The notes under the pieces: model-generated | What the model was told of the DNA's origin: nothing | What the model saw: the letters and a program-made list of their open reading frames with translations, nothing else | Database searches by the model: none | DNA from: Shewanella mangrovi | GTDB lineage: Bacteria > Pseudomonadota > Gammaproteobacteria > Enterobacterales > Shewanellaceae | Direction of reading: 5' to 3' | Assembly: GCF_000753795.1 (NCBI RefSeq) | Contig: NZ_JPEO01000003.1 | Location: 456,346 to 520,345 of the forward strand | DNA: 64,000 nucleotides | Program-made: the position numbers and the translations under genes | In this document: in pieces, positions 7,835 to 18,110 of the stretch | Position numbering within the stretch: the stretch's first letter is position 1 | Layout: each line of letters begins with the position of its first letter

Positions 7835-8974
7835 TCAGTGTGATTTAAGATCGTTTACAGACTGCAGCATGGCGCGGCTTTCATTACGAAACTGTGGTGC
7901 CAACTCCCCAAACCATTGAGATACCTCATTAAATTGCTTAATAAATGTGTCTCGATCTTCAGCTTCAATCACTTTGAGTGCGTCAGCAAAGTTTCCGAGG
8001 TAGTTAGAGATAACATTAAAACTTTCGCGTTGGGAAAAGATGATATCAGCGTACAGCTCTGGATTTTGTGCAAACAAGCGCCCTACCATCGCCAACTCTA
8101 ACCGATAAATTGGCGAGCTAAATTGCAATAAGTTCTCCATATCGACACCTTCGCGACACAAGTTGAGGCCATAGACAAAGGTACAGAAATGGCGCATTGC
8201 CTGTACGAGCTGCATGGCTTTGTCGTGACGTTCTGCTTCAGCCTCGACTATACGCGCGCCCCAGATCTTGATCTGCTCTAAAAGCCACTGATATTGGTCA
8301 CTATCACGTCCGTGACATACCACCACCACTTGCTTTGCAAAGCTACCAACATCGGGACCGAACATAGGGTGCAAGCCAACTACCGGGCCGGAATGCACTT
8401 CCATCATCGCTTCAATTGGCGCTGACTTGATGGAGGTCAAATCAGCCAGAATGCAATCATTCGGCAAATTGCTTAATTTTTCGCGGATCAATTCACAGGT
8501 GATACCAATGGGAACGGTAACCAGCACTAAACCTGCACCATCAAACATTGCATCAGCTTGCTGCCAATCATCTTTATCCAGCGATACGACTTGATAGCCT
8601 GATAACGCTAGCATCTGGCCGAACAAACGCCCAAGTTGACCGTCACCACCAACGATGACCACTTTACCGAGATCTTCGCGAACTTGTTTGAAGCCAACAT
8701 CTTTCTCATTGAGATAAGATTCACGCATCAAACGACGTAATACATCTTCAATTAATTGCGGCTGAATTCCGATGGCTTCCGCCTCTTCGCGACGCTTAGC
8801 TAACATCGCCGCTTCTCTTTCTGGTGCATAAATGGGCAGGCCTGCACCATGTTTGACCGCACCAACTTGGGCCACTAAGTCCAATCGTTTACGCAATAAG
8901 TGCAATAATTGTTGGTCCACACCATCAATAAGATCACGTAGCTGTTCCAGCTCTTCTGTGGTCTTCTCTGTCAT
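7835..8974 (-). CDS. tyrA: Bifunctional chorismate mutase / prephenate dehydrogenase TyrA
   Basis: First two committed steps of tyrosine synthesis. The 379-residue protein has an AroQ chorismate mutase domain ([27 protein letters not shown]) in residues 1-90. It is followed by an NAD-dependent prephenate dehydrogenase domain with [18 protein letters not shown] and GLHPMFGPD. The ATG at 8974 follows AGGAAGGAA and lies 14 bases after aroF; an ATG at 8992 overlaps the aroF stop (ATGA) and would add six residues. It is co-transcribed with aroF, as in E. coli, opposite to pheA. Confidence 0.94.
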   Translation of the reverse strand: MTEKTTEELEQLRDLIDGVDQQLLHLLRKRLDLVAQVGAVKHGAGLPIYAPEREAAMLAKRREEAEAIGIQPQLIEDVLRRLMRESYLNEKDVGFKQVREDLGKVVIVGGDGQLGRLFGQMLALSGYQVVSLDKDDWQQADAMFDGAGLVLVTVPIGITCELIREKLSNLPNDCILADLTSIKSAPIEAMMEVHSGPVVGLHPMFGPDVGSFAKQVVVVCHGRDSDQYQWLLEQIKIWGARIVEAEAERHDKAMQLVQAMRHFCTFVYGLNLCREGVDMENLLQFSSPIYRLELAMVGRLFAQNPELYADIIFSQRESFNVISNYLGNFADALKVIEAEDRDTFIKQFNEVSQWFGELAPQFRNESRAMLQSVNDLKSH

Positions 8975-8988
8975 CAGCCGTTCCTTCC

Positions 8989-10077
8989 TCATTCTGTTTT
9001 ATTATTTTTTTCAAAGCGTTGGGGGATAACATCAGCTAATTTTCGGGCACCACTACGAAGCAAATCTTCAGTAGTTTCCCAATCAATACAAGCGTCCGTT
9101 ACCGACACACCATAACGTAATCCGCTAACTGGCGCATTCACACTTTGATTACCTTCCAACAGATGACTTTCCAACATTATGCCAATTATTGAGGTATTCC
9201 CTAAAACAATCTGTTCGAACACATTATCGCAGACAATTGGTTGACGACGATGGTCCTTACTCGAGTTGCCATGACTGCAATCAATCACCAAGCGAGCAGT
9301 CAAACCCGCTTTGTGCAACTGCGCAGCACTTTGCGCCACACTGTCAGCATCGTAGTTAGGTTGGCTGCCGCCGCGAAGAATGACATGACCGTCTGGATTA
9401 CCGCGGGTTTGCAACAACGCCACCTGTCCGGCTTGGTTAATTCCCATAAAACGATGCTGGCTCGCAGCAGATTTAAGCGCATTAATGGCAACATCGATGC
9501 TGCCATCAGTACCATTTTTAAACCCCACCGGCATAGAGAGGCCAGAAGCCATTTCGCGATGGGTTTGTGATTCAGTGGTACGTGCGCCAATAGCCGACCA
9601 ACTGATCAACTCAGCAATGTATTGCGGACTGATGGGATCTAAGGCTTCGGTTGCTACAGGCAGCTCGATTTCCGCTAAGAACAACATCAGTTCACGCGCC
9701 ATGCGCAAACCTTTTTCCAAATCGAACGACTCGTCCATATCGGGGTCATTGATCAGTCCTTTCCAACCAACCGTTGTGCGCGGTTTTTCAAAGTAGACCC
9801 GCATCACGATGTAGAACTGATCTTGCAATTCATCATGCAGCTTTTTCAGTTTGAGTGCGTATTCTTTGGCTGAGGCAATATCATGAATCGAACAAGGTCC
9901 GGCGATCACTAACAGCCGGTTATCACGCTTGTGCACAATATCGGAGATGGTATTACGAGCATTGAGAATAAATTGATGACCGCGCTCAGACAGCGGCAGT
10001 TGCTGCTTAAGCTCATCAGGCGTGACCAATACTTTTTCTGCATGGATACGAATATTCTCTAAATGACTTGTCTGCAT
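8989..10077 (-). CDS. aroF: 3-deoxy-7-phosphoheptulonate (DAHP) synthase, type I alpha, AroF-like
   Basis: Condenses phosphoenolpyruvate and erythrose-4-phosphate at the entry of the shikimate pathway. The 362-residue protein shows [54 protein letters not shown] and DCSHGNS, i.e. an intact metal and substrate site. The ATG at 10077 gives the family start [16 protein letters not shown]; the ATG at 10101 adds eight unrelated residues. Pairing with tyrA suggests the tyrosine-sensitive isozyme, though isozyme type cannot be read directly. A palindromic operator candidate lies upstream. Confidence 0.94.
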   Translation of the reverse strand: MQTSHLENIRIHAEKVLVTPDELKQQLPLSERGHQFILNARNTISDIVHKRDNRLLVIAGPCSIHDIASAKEYALKLKKLHDELQDQFYIVMRVYFEKPRTTVGWKGLINDPDMDESFDLEKGLRMARELMLFLAEIELPVATEALDPISPQYIAELISWSAIGARTTESQTHREMASGLSMPVGFKNGTDGSIDVAINALKSAASQHRFMGINQAGQVALLQTRGNPDGHVILRGGSQPNYDADSVAQSAAQLHKAGLTARLVIDCSHGNSSKDHRRQPIVCDNVFEQIVLGNTSIIGIMLESHLLEGNQSVNAPVSGLRYGVSVTDACIDWETTEDLLRSGARKLADVIPQRFEKNNKTE

Positions 10078-10127
10078 AGTAGGCCCACCGATTGCCAGCA
10101 ATAATATGAATTGGAACTCTGTATTGT

Positions 10128-10147
10128 TGTAATGCTACACCATTACA
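10128..10147 (-). promoter_or_regulatory. Palindromic operator candidate within the aroF promoter
   Basis: TGTAATG-N6-CATTACA, a 7-6-7 palindrome. On the minus strand it falls between CTGACA (-35) and TACAAC (-10) spaced 17 bases, a typical repressor position. It shares TGTAA/TTACA with TyrR boxes (TGTAAA-N6-TTTACA) but the arms are two bases further apart. TyrR is the obvious candidate; this is inference. Confidence 0.45.
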
Positions 10148-10210
10148 TTGTCAGCAAGTTTGCACCTTGGCGGATTTAGGGTCAAGTAATAATTGACTGT
10201 TATTTAAAAA

Positions 10211-10236
10211 ACAAAAACCCGCCATAAAGGCGGGCT
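10211..10236 (-). terminator. Terminator of the rpsP-rimM-trmD-rplS operon
   Basis: Stem CCCGCC / GGCGGG (10218-10223, 10229-10234) with loop ATAAA; a T-run follows on the minus strand, just downstream of rplS. Confidence 0.85.
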
Positions 10237-10268
10237 TTGTGCGAACACTGCGTCTAATGGATAGTGGC

Positions 10269-10622
10269 TTACTTAGCAGCCAGCTTTTCACGGATACGTG
10301 CAGATTTACCTGAACGTTCGCGCAGATAGTACAGCTTAGCGCGACGAACACGACCACGACGTTTAACTTCGATGCTAGAAACCAGAGGACTATGAGTCTG
10401 GAATACACGCTCTACACCTTCGCCGTTAGAAATCTTACGAACGGTGAATGCAGAGTGCAGACCACGGTTACGTTTAGCGATAACTACGCCTTCGAAAGCC
10501 TGCAGACGTTCTTTTTCGCCTTCTTTAACACGTACTTGCACAACAACGGTGTCACCAGCGCCGAATGCAGGTACATCTTGTTTCATTTGCTCGTCGTTGA
10601 GCATTTTAATGATGTTGTTCAT
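10269..10622 (-). CDS. rplS: 50S ribosomal protein L19
   Basis: Large-subunit protein at the 30S-50S interface. The 117-residue protein contains [40 protein letters not shown] and [11 protein letters not shown], which match L19 almost throughout. The ATG at 10622 gives [18 protein letters not shown], the usual N-terminus, with GGAG upstream; an ATG at 10634 adds four residues. Last gene of the rpsP-rimM-trmD-rplS operon. Confidence 0.97.
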   Translation of the reverse strand: MNNIIKMLNDEQMKQDVPAFGAGDTVVVQVRVKEGEKERLQAFEGVVIAKRNRGLHSAFTVRKISNGEGVERVFQTHSPLVSSIEVKRRGRVRRAKLYYLRERSGKSARIREKLAAK

Positions 10623-10654
10623 GAATTTCTCCAACTAGAAATAACTGAGCTTGA

Positions 10655-11398
10655 CTACGCTTTGGTTTGTTTTGCAACAACCTGCGCTAATAACGTCTTT
10701 TGTTCGTCAGTCAGAGCTAGATTTTCAAATAATTCTGGTCGTCGCTGCAAAGTTCTCATCAAACTTTGTTGCATACGCCAGTGTTCAATGTCTTTGTGGT
10801 TGCCGCTTAGTAACACTGGTGGAACCGTTAATCCTTCAAGCGATTCAGGACGAGTATAGTGTGGACAATCAAGTAAACCATCTGAGAAAGAGTCTTGCTC
10901 AGCTGAGGCCTGTTTTCCCAGTACGCCGGGAACCAGTCTTGATACCGCATCTATCAAAGTCATCGCTGGTAACTCACCGCCCGACAGGACGTAATCACCA
11001 ATAGACCATTCTTCGTCAATCTCCTTTTGAATGATGCGTTCATCAATACCCTCGTATCGACCACACACCATAATCAATTTGGAGTTTGTCGCCAGTTCAG
11101 TTACGCCTTGCTGTGTCAGCTTACGCCCCTGAGGTGACAAATAAATCACTTTTGCCCCTTCGCCTGCAGCAGCTTTCGCTGCATGAATCGCATCACAAAG
11201 TGGCTGAACCATCATCAACATACCAGGGCCACCACCGTAAGGTCGGTCATCCACTGTACTGTGTCGATCATGGGTGAAATCTCGAGGATTCCACGTATTC
11301 AGTTCCAACAGGCCATTTTTTACGGCCCGACCCGTTACCCCAAAGTCTGAAACTGCTCGAAACATCTCGGGAAACAGGGTAATTACCCCTAACCACAT
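10655..11398 (-). CDS. trmD: tRNA (guanine-37-N1)-methyltransferase TrmD
   Basis: SPOUT-family methyltransferase making m1G37 in tRNAs that read CNN and some other codons, preventing frameshifting. The 247-residue protein starts [20 protein letters not shown]. It has the knot motifs [11 protein letters not shown] and [15 protein letters not shown], and YTRPE near the C-terminus. Length is normal for the family. It sits between rimM (16 bases upstream) and rplS (32 bases downstream) in the conserved operon. Confidence 0.97.
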   Translation of the reverse strand: MWLGVITLFPEMFRAVSDFGVTGRAVKNGLLELNTWNPRDFTHDRHSTVDDRPYGGGPGMLMMVQPLCDAIHAAKAAAGEGAKVIYLSPQGRKLTQQGVTELATNSKLIMVCGRYEGIDERIIQKEIDEEWSIGDYVLSGGELPAMTLIDAVSRLVPGVLGKQASAEQDSFSDGLLDCPHYTRPESLEGLTVPPVLLSGNHKDIEHWRMQQSLMRTLQRRPELFENLALTDEQKTLLAQVVAKQTKA

Positions 11399-11414
11399 AA
11401 GTTGTTTCCTCGAC

Positions 11415-11945
11415 TTAGAAGTCCGGATCCCAATCCACTAGGATCTGTTTTGCCGATACATCCACCGATTTGATGAATTGCTCGGTGACAAAGGGAATTA
11501 AACGTTCCGCTTTGCCAAAGCTATCTCTGGCATTGGCTTTCACTTGCAGAACGTCGTTAGATCCGGTTTCAAGCACCTGATCAACCACGCCCATGTGATA
11601 GCCTTTCAAATTAGTCACTTCGCAGCCAATGAGATCACGCCAATAGAATTCATTCTCTGGCAAATCTTTCATTTGCTCAGGCGCAATACCAATCTCGCAA
11701 TGCGTGAGTATTTGTGCCTGTTCGCGATTTTCAACGCCATCAAGTAATGCAACAACTGCTTTACCGTGCCAGCGCCATTTAACTAACTTGATTTCTGCCC
11801 ATTCTCCCTGACGGTTTAACAACCAAGGAGAATAATCAAAAATATCTTCAACAGATTCGGTATAGGAGGTGATTTTCACCCAACCGTTGACACCATAAGG
11901 AGCGCCAATTTTACCCAGCACTACGGGTTCGGGGTTACTGCTCAT
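11415..11945 (-). CDS. rimM: 16S rRNA processing protein RimM
   Basis: Assembly factor of the 30S head that binds S19. The 176-residue protein has the N-terminal beta-barrel ([16 protein letters not shown]) and the C-terminal PRC-like barrel ([16 protein letters not shown] and ILVDWDPDF at the end). It lies 19 bases after rpsP and 16 bases before trmD, the standard order. Confidence 0.96.
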   Translation of the reverse strand: MSSNPEPVVLGKIGAPYGVNGWVKITSYTESVEDIFDYSPWLLNRQGEWAEIKLVKWRWHGKAVVALLDGVENREQAQILTHCEIGIAPEQMKDLPENEFYWRDLIGCEVTNLKGYHMGVVDQVLETGSNDVLQVKANARDSFGKAERLIPFVTEQFIKSVDVSAKQILVDWDPDF

Positions 11946-11964
11946 CGTCTATACCTATGACCAA

Positions 11965-12213
11965 TTAAGCAGCTTTATTAGCTTCTTTGATCAAAGACGC
12001 AACGCGGTCACTGGTAGAAGCGCCAGTAGCGATCCAGTGTTGTACACGTTCCAGATCAACACGCAGTGTTTCTTCTTGACCACGAGCTTGTGGGTTGAAG
12101 AAACCTACACGTTCGATGAAACGACCGTTACGAGCGTTACGGCTGTCAGCAACAACGATGTTGTAAAATGGGCGCTTTTTAGAGCCGCCACGAGATAAAC
12201 GAATGGTAACCAT
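11965..12213 (-). CDS. rpsP: 30S ribosomal protein S16
   Basis: Small-subunit assembly protein, 82 residues, starting [20 protein letters not shown] and containing [10 protein letters not shown] and [10 protein letters not shown], all typical. The start at 12213 matches the family; an upstream in-frame start at 12249 would add 12 unrelated residues. GAGG lies upstream. First gene of the operon, so its promoter must lie in 12214-12370. Confidence 0.97.
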   Translation of the reverse strand: MVTIRLSRGGSKKRPFYNIVVADSRNARNGRFIERVGFFNPQARGQEETLRVDLERVQHWIATGASTSDRVASLIKEANKAA

Positions 12214-12370
12214 GCGTTCTAGTTCCTCTATTGATTTGCTTACTAGCAAAATAAAAACTGGAACTCCGTGTTCGCAAAGAGTCCCAGATAGAAAGCCGGG
12301 GAATTTTACCTAAGTTTTAGCTGAATGCAACCCGGGAACCTAGGAAATTCAATGTATTTTAAATAAGCAA

Positions 12371-12390
12371 CAGCCCGCATCGCGGGCTGT
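12371..12390 (-). terminator. Hairpin downstream of ffh
   Basis: Stem CAGCCCGC / GCGGGCTG (12371-12378, 12382-12389) with a three-base loop. On the minus strand only an interrupted T-rich run follows; the stronger T-run is on the plus side. Likely the ffh terminator. Confidence 0.65.
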
Positions 12391-12401
12391 TTTAATTTAG
12401 C

Positions 12402-13775
12402 TTAGCGACCGGGGAATTTCATTCCTGGCGGCATCATACCGCCAAGGCCCCGCATCATCTTGCTCATACCGCCTTTTGATGACATTTTTTTCATCATCTT
12501 TTGCATCTGCGTAAACTGCTTCAGCAAACGGTTAACATCTTGGATTTGTGTACCAGAACCTGCTGCAATACGGCGTTTGCGCGATCCCTTGATGATATCC
12601 GGATGGCGACGTTCGTTCGGGGTCATTGAGTTAATGATAGCCTCTAATTGGCCAGTCATCTTGCCACCTTGCAACTGCGCCATCGCATCTGGCGGCAATT
12701 TGCCAACACCGGGCATCTTCTCAATCATGCTCATCATGCCGCCCATGTTTTTCATCTGCTGCAGCTGATCACGAAAATCTTCTAAATCGAAGCTGCCACC
12801 AGATTTCACTTTTGAGGCTAGTTTGAGCGCTTTCTCTTGGTCAACGCCACGCTCAACTTGTTCAATCAGCGACAGCACATCACCCATGCCCAGAATACGC
12901 GATGCAATACGATCTGGATGGAAAGGCTCCAAGGCGTCAGTTTTCTCACCCACACCTAAGAATTTAATTGGCTTACCGGTAATGTGACGAATGGACAACG
13001 CAGCACCACCGCGTGCATCACCATCAACTTTGGTCAGAATCACACCCGTCAGCGGCAACGCATCGTTAAACGCTTTAGCAGTGTTTGCAGCGTCTTGCCC
13101 GGTCATGGCATCTACCACGAACAGGGTTTCAATGGGTTTAACCGCCGCGTGCAACGCTTTGATTTCGTCCATCATCGCTTCGTCGACATGCAAACGACCA
13201 GCGGTATCGACAATCACCACATCAATGAATTTGCGTTTGGCATGTGCAATAGCTGCATTGGCGATATCAACCGGCTTTTGGCTGACATCAGATGGGAAGA
13301 ATTCGACTTCCACTTCCTCCGCCAATGTTTCCAACTGTTTGATGGCCGCTGGACGATAGACGTCAGCACTGACAACCAATACCGATTTTTTCTCGCGAGT
13401 GCGCAAGAACTTGGAGAGTTTGGCAACACTGGTGGTTTTACCCGCCCCTTGCAACCCCGCCATCATCAACACGGCAGGCGGCTGTGCAGCGAGATTCAAG
13501 CCTTCGTTGGCTTCACCCATCGCTTTTTCAAGTTCGCTTTGGACGATCTTGATAAAGACCTGACCTGGCGTCAGGCTCTTAGTCACTTCCTGACCGACCG
13601 CGCGCTCTTTGACACTATTAACAAACTCTCTCACCACAGGCAGAGCAACATCCGCTTCAAGCAGCGCCATGCGCACTTCCCGCAAGGTTTCTTTGACGTT
13701 GTCTTCGGTTAGACGGCCGCGACCACTGATATTTTTCAGTGTGCGCGATAAGCGGTCGGAGAGATTTTCAAACAT
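12402..13775 (-). CDS. ffh: Signal recognition particle protein Ffh
   Basis: GTPase of the signal recognition particle; binds signal sequences and 4.5S RNA and delivers nascent inner-membrane proteins to FtsY. The 457-residue protein has the N domain, the G domain with GLQGAGKTTSVAKL, VDTAGRLHVDE and TKVDGDARGG, and a methionine-rich M domain ending in KMSSKGGMSKMMRGLGGMMP. Length is normal. The start is the ATG at 13775. It is divergent from ypjD, as in E. coli. Confidence 0.97.
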   Translation of the reverse strand: MFENLSDRLSRTLKNISGRGRLTEDNVKETLREVRMALLEADVALPVVREFVNSVKERAVGQEVTKSLTPGQVFIKIVQSELEKAMGEANEGLNLAAQPPAVLMMAGLQGAGKTTSVAKLSKFLRTREKKSVLVVSADVYRPAAIKQLETLAEEVEVEFFPSDVSQKPVDIANAAIAHAKRKFIDVVIVDTAGRLHVDEAMMDEIKALHAAVKPIETLFVVDAMTGQDAANTAKAFNDALPLTGVILTKVDGDARGGAALSIRHITGKPIKFLGVGEKTDALEPFHPDRIASRILGMGDVLSLIEQVERGVDQEKALKLASKVKSGGSFDLEDFRDQLQQMKNMGGMMSMIEKMPGVGKLPPDAMAQLQGGKMTGQLEAIINSMTPNERRHPDIIKGSRKRRIAAGSGTQIQDVNRLLKQFTQMQKMMKKMSSKGGMSKMMRGLGGMMPPGMKFPGR

Positions 13776-14029
13776 ACTGCGTTCTTCACATTGATTCAGA
13801 ATTTGTTCTGGTCGCTATTATATAGAGGCGAGAGTAATATGCCACTGTCGCGGCCGTTCGATTGGTACCTGAGGAACTATTTAGTGCTTTTTACCACTAA
13901 TTGAGCATGCGGCAGCCGAATTTGTTGCCTGTATCACTGCCCATATGCGGTAAGCTCATGTTATTCTAATTACTGCAACTTTTTATGCCCGCTACAGCTT
14001 TACTTACAATAAGGATAGGTTAACGTCTG

Positions 14030-14818
14030 ATGGTCATATTTTCCGCCGTTGCTATGGTCTTCTACGGCATAGCGCTGATTTTGGTGACAAGCCGTCTATT
14101 TCACACCAATGGGCCCAATCGAAAAGCTGTGGCGATATTCGCTGCGGTGGGTGTGGTATTTCATGCGCTTGCGTTGTACAACGTCGTGTTTACTGGAAAT
14201 GGACAAAACTTCAGTCTCACCAATGTCATTTCATTAGTGTGTTGGATTATCGCACTTACCTTCACCATTGTGATGCAACAGGTAAAAGTCATTATTCTGG
14301 TGCCTGTGGTATTGGCGTGTTCCATTATCTCAGTCGCCATGTTGTGGTTGGTGCCACCACAATATATTCGCCACTTTGAACATAACCCTGAAGTGCTGGT
14401 GCACGTGGTATTGGCATTAATGGCATACAGCACCCTAGTGATCGCCACTTTATATGCAATTCAATTGTGGTTTATCCAAAACAGATTAAAGACCAAACAA
14501 CTCAAGGTGTCACCGGTGTTGCCACCGCTGATGACAGTAGAACGTCAGCTATATCACCTCGTGATTATCGGTATGATTTTATTGAGTTTGTCGTTGGCAA
14601 CTGGCTTTATCTTTATGGACGGTTTATTTACCGGCCCGCAAGGACATAAAGCGGTACTTTCAACAATGGCGTGGTTTGTTTACATCGCTATGTTGTGGCA
14701 ACAATATACTAAAGGTGTGCGCATTAGAACGGCGGTTATCTATACCATCAGCGGCACATTTTTACTGTCCCTCTCCTACTTCGGTGCGCGTATCGTTAAA
14801 GAATTGATTCTTAATTGA
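14030..14818 (+). CDS. ypjD: Inner-membrane protein YpjD, cytochrome c assembly (CcsA) family
   Basis: A 262-residue polytopic membrane protein with about eight hydrophobic segments, including VFHALALYNVVFT and FIFMDGLFTGPQGHKAVLS. It belongs to the CcsA/HemX-like family often annotated as a cytochrome c assembly protein, though E. coli YpjD is not an established haem-lyase part. It begins MVIFSAVAMVFYGIALIL. The position between ffh and corB is conserved and is the best support for the symbol. Biochemical role unknown. Confidence 0.85.
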   Translation: MVIFSAVAMVFYGIALILVTSRLFHTNGPNRKAVAIFAAVGVVFHALALYNVVFTGNGQNFSLTNVISLVCWIIALTFTIVMQQVKVIILVPVVLACSIISVAMLWLVPPQYIRHFEHNPEVLVHVVLALMAYSTLVIATLYAIQLWFIQNRLKTKQLKVSPVLPPLMTVERQLYHLVIIGMILLSLSLATGFIFMDGLFTGPQGHKAVLSTMAWFVYIAMLWQQYTKGVRIRTAVIYTISGTFLLSLSYFGARIVKELILN

Positions 14819-14913
14819 TTGGCCACCTTCTGCAAGGCAGTCGCCCGGCTGCCTTGACAGAACTTCATAATCCCGGTAATTACTAAGCCTATTATTTTCT
14901 ACGGAGCCCCTTT

Positions 14914-16188
14914 TTGGACGACATATCGACCAGCGCGCTATTTATTTTTTTGTTGCTGCTAATACTGCTATCAGCCTATTTTTCCGGTTCAGAAACCGCC
15001 ATGATGACGCTGAATCGCTACCGTTTGCGCCATCTGGCGAGTAACGGTCACAAAGGGGCTGAGCGTGCACAGCAGTTACTTGAGCGCCCTGATAGACTGA
15101 TTGGACTTATTCTGATCGGTAACAACTTGGTCAACATTCTGGCTTCTTCTATTGCTACCGTTATCGGCATGCGCTTGTTTGGTGATATAGGTATTGCTAT
15201 CTCAACCGGCGTTCTGACTCTAGTGGTGCTGGTGTTTGCAGAAGTCACCCCAAAAACGCTGGCGGCTTTACACCCTGAACCAATCGCCTTTCCTTCAAGC
15301 TTGCTTCTGAAGTGGCTACTTACGATTTTGCTGCCGTTGGTCAAAATCATGAACTGGATTACCTCCACCATGCTGCGCATTCTGGGGATCAAATCGGTAA
15401 AAAGCAGTGATGCCCTGAGCCAAGAAGAGCTGCGCACTGTGGTACATGAAGCCGGCGCACTAATTCCACGGCGTCACCAAGAGATGCTGCTGTCGATTTT
15501 GGACTTAGGCAATGTCGCCGTAGAAGACATTATGGTGCCGCGTAATGAGCTCTATGCCATTAACATCAATGACGACTTCAAAAGCATCAACAAGCAGATC
15601 ATCAATAGCCCTTACACGCGGGTTTTGCTTTATCGGGACACCGTTGATGATGCGGTGGGCTTCGTGCATATGCGCGATGCGTTGCGTTTGCAATCTAAAG
15701 AGCAATTCACTAAGTCATCACTGCTACGCGCGGTAAAAGAGCTGTACTTCATCCCGGAAGGTACACCGCTTAACGTCCAGCTCGCCAACTTCCAAAAGAA
15801 TAAAGAACATCTTGGTTTGGTTGTTGACGAATACGGCGATATTCAAGGCTTGGTGACACTGGAAGATATTCTGGAAGAGATCGTGGGTGATTTCACCACC
15901 ACCATGATTGATGCACCGAGTGACGATATCACACCGCAAACTGATGGTACGTTAGTGATTGATGCCACCATCAACATTCGCGATCTCAACAAAGAAATGG
16001 GCTGGGATTTTCCGACCGACGGTCCTAAAACGCTAAATGGCTTAATCTTGGAGTATTTAGAAGATATTCCATCGGCCAATACTTGCTTGCGGTTGGCGGG
16101 GTACCCAATCGAGATTATTGAAGTGTCTGACAACATGGTCAAAAACGTGCGGATAATGCCCGAGTTTTACGACGCTAGCCAAAGTTAA
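14914..16188 (+). CDS. corB: CNNM/CorC-family magnesium-cobalt transport protein CorB (YfjD)
   Basis: Membrane protein with an N-terminal CNNM (DUF21) domain of about 190 residues (SAYFSGSETAMMTLNRYRLR; LIGNNLVNILASSIATVIG; AEVTPKT), two CBS domains (DIMVPRNEL; GLVVDEYGDIQGLVTLEDI) and a CorC_HlyC C-terminal domain. Implicated in Mg2+/Co2+ efflux or resistance. The start is TTG at 14914: CGGAG lies seven bases upstream and translation from there gives the family N-terminus. 424 residues, normal for the family. Probably in one unit with ypjD. Confidence 0.93.
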   Translation: MDDISTSALFIFLLLLILLSAYFSGSETAMMTLNRYRLRHLASNGHKGAERAQQLLERPDRLIGLILIGNNLVNILASSIATVIGMRLFGDIGIAISTGVLTLVVLVFAEVTPKTLAALHPEPIAFPSSLLLKWLLTILLPLVKIMNWITSTMLRILGIKSVKSSDALSQEELRTVVHEAGALIPRRHQEMLLSILDLGNVAVEDIMVPRNELYAININDDFKSINKQIINSPYTRVLLYRDTVDDAVGFVHMRDALRLQSKEQFTKSSLLRAVKELYFIPEGTPLNVQLANFQKNKEHLGLVVDEYGDIQGLVTLEDILEEIVGDFTTTMIDAPSDDITPQTDGTLVIDATINIRDLNKEMGWDFPTDGPKTLNGLILEYLEDIPSANTCLRLAGYPIEIIEVSDNMVKNVRIMPEFYDASQS

Positions 16189-16212
16189 TTGGTTTTAATA
16201 AATAACGACATT

Positions 16213-16245
16213 AAAAAAGAGGCTTGCAGATGCAAGCCTCTTTTT
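16213..16245. terminator. Bidirectional terminator between corB and acpS
   Basis: Stem AGAGGCTTGC / GCAAGCCTCT (16218-16227, 16232-16241) with loop AGAT, A-run before and T-run after; serves both converging units. Confidence 0.9.
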
Positions 16246-16255
16246 CTTTTGTCTA

Positions 16256-16630
16256 TCATGCATCAATAATAACGGTTGCCACCGCATAATGCTTTTCATC
16301 GCTTATCGACACCCACACTTTAGCATCTTGCGGCAATCGCTGCTTTGCCTCGGCAGAAAACTGCAATTGCGGCGCCCCTAAGGCATTATTGGTACACTCA
16401 AAATGTTGAAACGAGATGCCGTGCCCAATACCGGTGCCGAGCGCCTTTGAAGCCGCTTCCTTTACAGCAAAGCGTTTAGCCAGATAACGCGCCGGACGGC
16501 TATGCTGAGCGAAAATAACCAATTCATTAGGTGTCAGCACTCGTTTTGCCAATCGCTGCTGGGCGACCTCGCTCATAGCCTCAAACCGCGCTAGCTCAAC
16601 AATATCAGTGCCCAGCCCTACAATTGCCAT
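16256..16630 (-). CDS. acpS: Holo-acyl-carrier-protein synthase AcpS
   Basis: Transfers 4'-phosphopantetheine from CoA to acyl carrier protein. The 124-residue protein has GLGTDIVELARFE and AKRFAVKEAASKALGTGIG, with the metal-binding Asp and Glu of the two family motifs. It lies two bases after pdxJ, whose end carries GAGGCG as a ribosome-binding site, so translation is coupled. Last gene of the lepA/lepB-to-acpS minus-strand run. Confidence 0.95.
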   Translation of the reverse strand: MAIVGLGTDIVELARFEAMSEVAQQRLAKRVLTPNELVIFAQHSRPARYLAKRFAVKEAASKALGTGIGHGISFQHFECTNNALGAPQLQFSAEAKQRLPQDAKVWVSISDEKHYAVATVIIDA

Positions 16631-16632
16631 GA

Positions 16633-17370
16633 TTATTCGCCTCGACGCCCTTCCAGCATCAGTTGCTTCATGTCAGCAACGGCCTTAGCTAAACCATCGA
16701 TCGCCGCGCGCGCAATAATGGCATGACCGATATTCAGTTCATGTAACTCAGGGATAGCGGCAATTGGTTTAACGTTGTGATAGTGCAACCCGTGGCCAGC
16801 GTTAACCACCAAACCCTGCTGATGGGCGTAGGCTGCCATTTCAGTAATACGTGCTAATTCCGCTGCTGCCTCTGCATCAGTCGTCGCATCGGCATAATGG
16901 CCGGTATGGATTTCAATTACAGGTGCACCGACTTTTACTGCAGCATCAATTTGTGCTTTATCAGCATCGATAAACAATGACACTTTAATGCCTGCATCTG
17001 ATAAACGCTTAACGGCATTCGTCATCTTATCGAGTTGTCCAGCGACATCTAAGCCACCTTCAGTTGTGAGTTCTTCACGCTTTTCCGGCACTAAACAGCA
17101 GTAAACCGGCTTCACTTCACAGGCAATATTGAGCATCTCTTCGGTGACCGCCATTTCCAGATTCATGCGGCTTTTAATGGTTTTTGCCAATACGTAAACA
17201 TCGCGATCGGTAATATGACGACGGTCTTCACGCAGATGCAGGGTAATCCCCTCGGCACCAGCATGTTCAGCCACCGCAGCAGCATGCACCGGATCTGGGT
17301 AGTTAGTGCCACGCGCTTGTCGCAGTGTCGCAATATGATCGATATTTACTCCAAGCAAAATCCTGCTCAT
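16633..17370 (-). CDS. pdxJ: Pyridoxine 5'-phosphate synthase PdxJ
   Basis: Condenses 1-deoxyxylulose-5-phosphate with aminoacetone phosphate to give pyridoxine 5'-phosphate. The 245-residue TIM-barrel protein starts [20 protein letters not shown] and has [30 protein letters not shown] and [11 protein letters not shown], all typical. It lies between recO and acpS in the usual gammaproteobacterial order. Confidence 0.96.
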   Translation of the reverse strand: MSRILLGVNIDHIATLRQARGTNYPDPVHAAAVAEHAGAEGITLHLREDRRHITDRDVYVLAKTIKSRMNLEMAVTEEMLNIACEVKPVYCCLVPEKREELTTEGGLDVAGQLDKMTNAVKRLSDAGIKVSLFIDADKAQIDAAVKVGAPVIEIHTGHYADATTDAEAAAELARITEMAAYAHQQGLVVNAGHGLHYHNVKPIAAIPELHELNIGHAIIARAAIDGLAKAVADMKQLMLEGRRGE

Positions 17371-17438
17371 TTTGTTGTTATCCTCATCTTGTTATTCGTT
17401 CGACACGGCGCGACGCCATATCAACCTATTTTATTATT

Positions 17439-18104
17439 CTAACGCTTTCTGCCAGCAAAGAGTTGCCGACTAACTAATGGTTTATCACCAAGTAATGGTG
17501 CTAACAATGTGCGGGTGAGATGTTTAGCAACAGGCAAATCTTCAACGAGCAAGGATTCATGTGCCAGACGTTGCAAGACGCTACCTGAGTAACGACCTTC
17601 GCCCACAATGAAGCCTTCTTCCGTTAAATAGCGGTAACTTAGCTCGGCTTCAATGGGCTGACCGTTAGCGTCATGGCTTAATGATGGCAAACATCCCAAG
17701 TCATGCATTAGCGTGACTTCAAAATAACGCAATGTATCTTCGGTAAAGCCGTGGGCTAATTGCAATAAGGTTCGATGATAGGGCAGAAATAAGCTTTCAC
17801 CACTGTGATGTACGCTTAACGTACGCATCATCAGCTCATTAAGATACATGCCCGCATACAAAGCGTCCCCGGACAGTGGCACTGCCGGGGACGCGCTTTC
17901 AACCTGTTGCATACTGCGTAAATCACTGCGGCCAGACAGCTCAAATAGCAACGGCTGAAATGGCTGTAACACGCTCTTTAGTGAGCGCTTACCAGAGCCA
18001 ATCCTAACAACGGCATCAACTCTGCCAAGATTATCGACCAACAAGCGTACAATTTGGCTGTTTTCGCGATAAGCACTGGTGTGAAGCAGATAGCCGCGTT
18101 GCAT
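17439..18104 (-). CDS. recO: DNA repair protein RecO
   Basis: RecF-pathway mediator that helps load RecA on SSB-covered DNA. The 221-residue protein begins MQRGYLLHTSAYRENSQIVR (OB fold) and contains YLNELMMRTL and FEVTLMHDLGCLPSL, which match RecO. It starts six bases after era; 68 bases separate it from pdxJ. Confidence 0.93.
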   Translation of the reverse strand: MQRGYLLHTSAYRENSQIVRLLVDNLGRVDAVVRIGSGKRSLKSVLQPFQPLLFELSGRSDLRSMQQVESASPAVPLSGDALYAGMYLNELMMRTLSVHHSGESLFLPYHRTLLQLAHGFTEDTLRYFEVTLMHDLGCLPSLSHDANGQPIEAELSYRYLTEEGFIVGEGRYSGSVLQRLAHESLLVEDLPVAKHLTRTLLAPLLGDKPLVSRQLFAGRKR

Positions 18105-18110
18105 CAGAGT

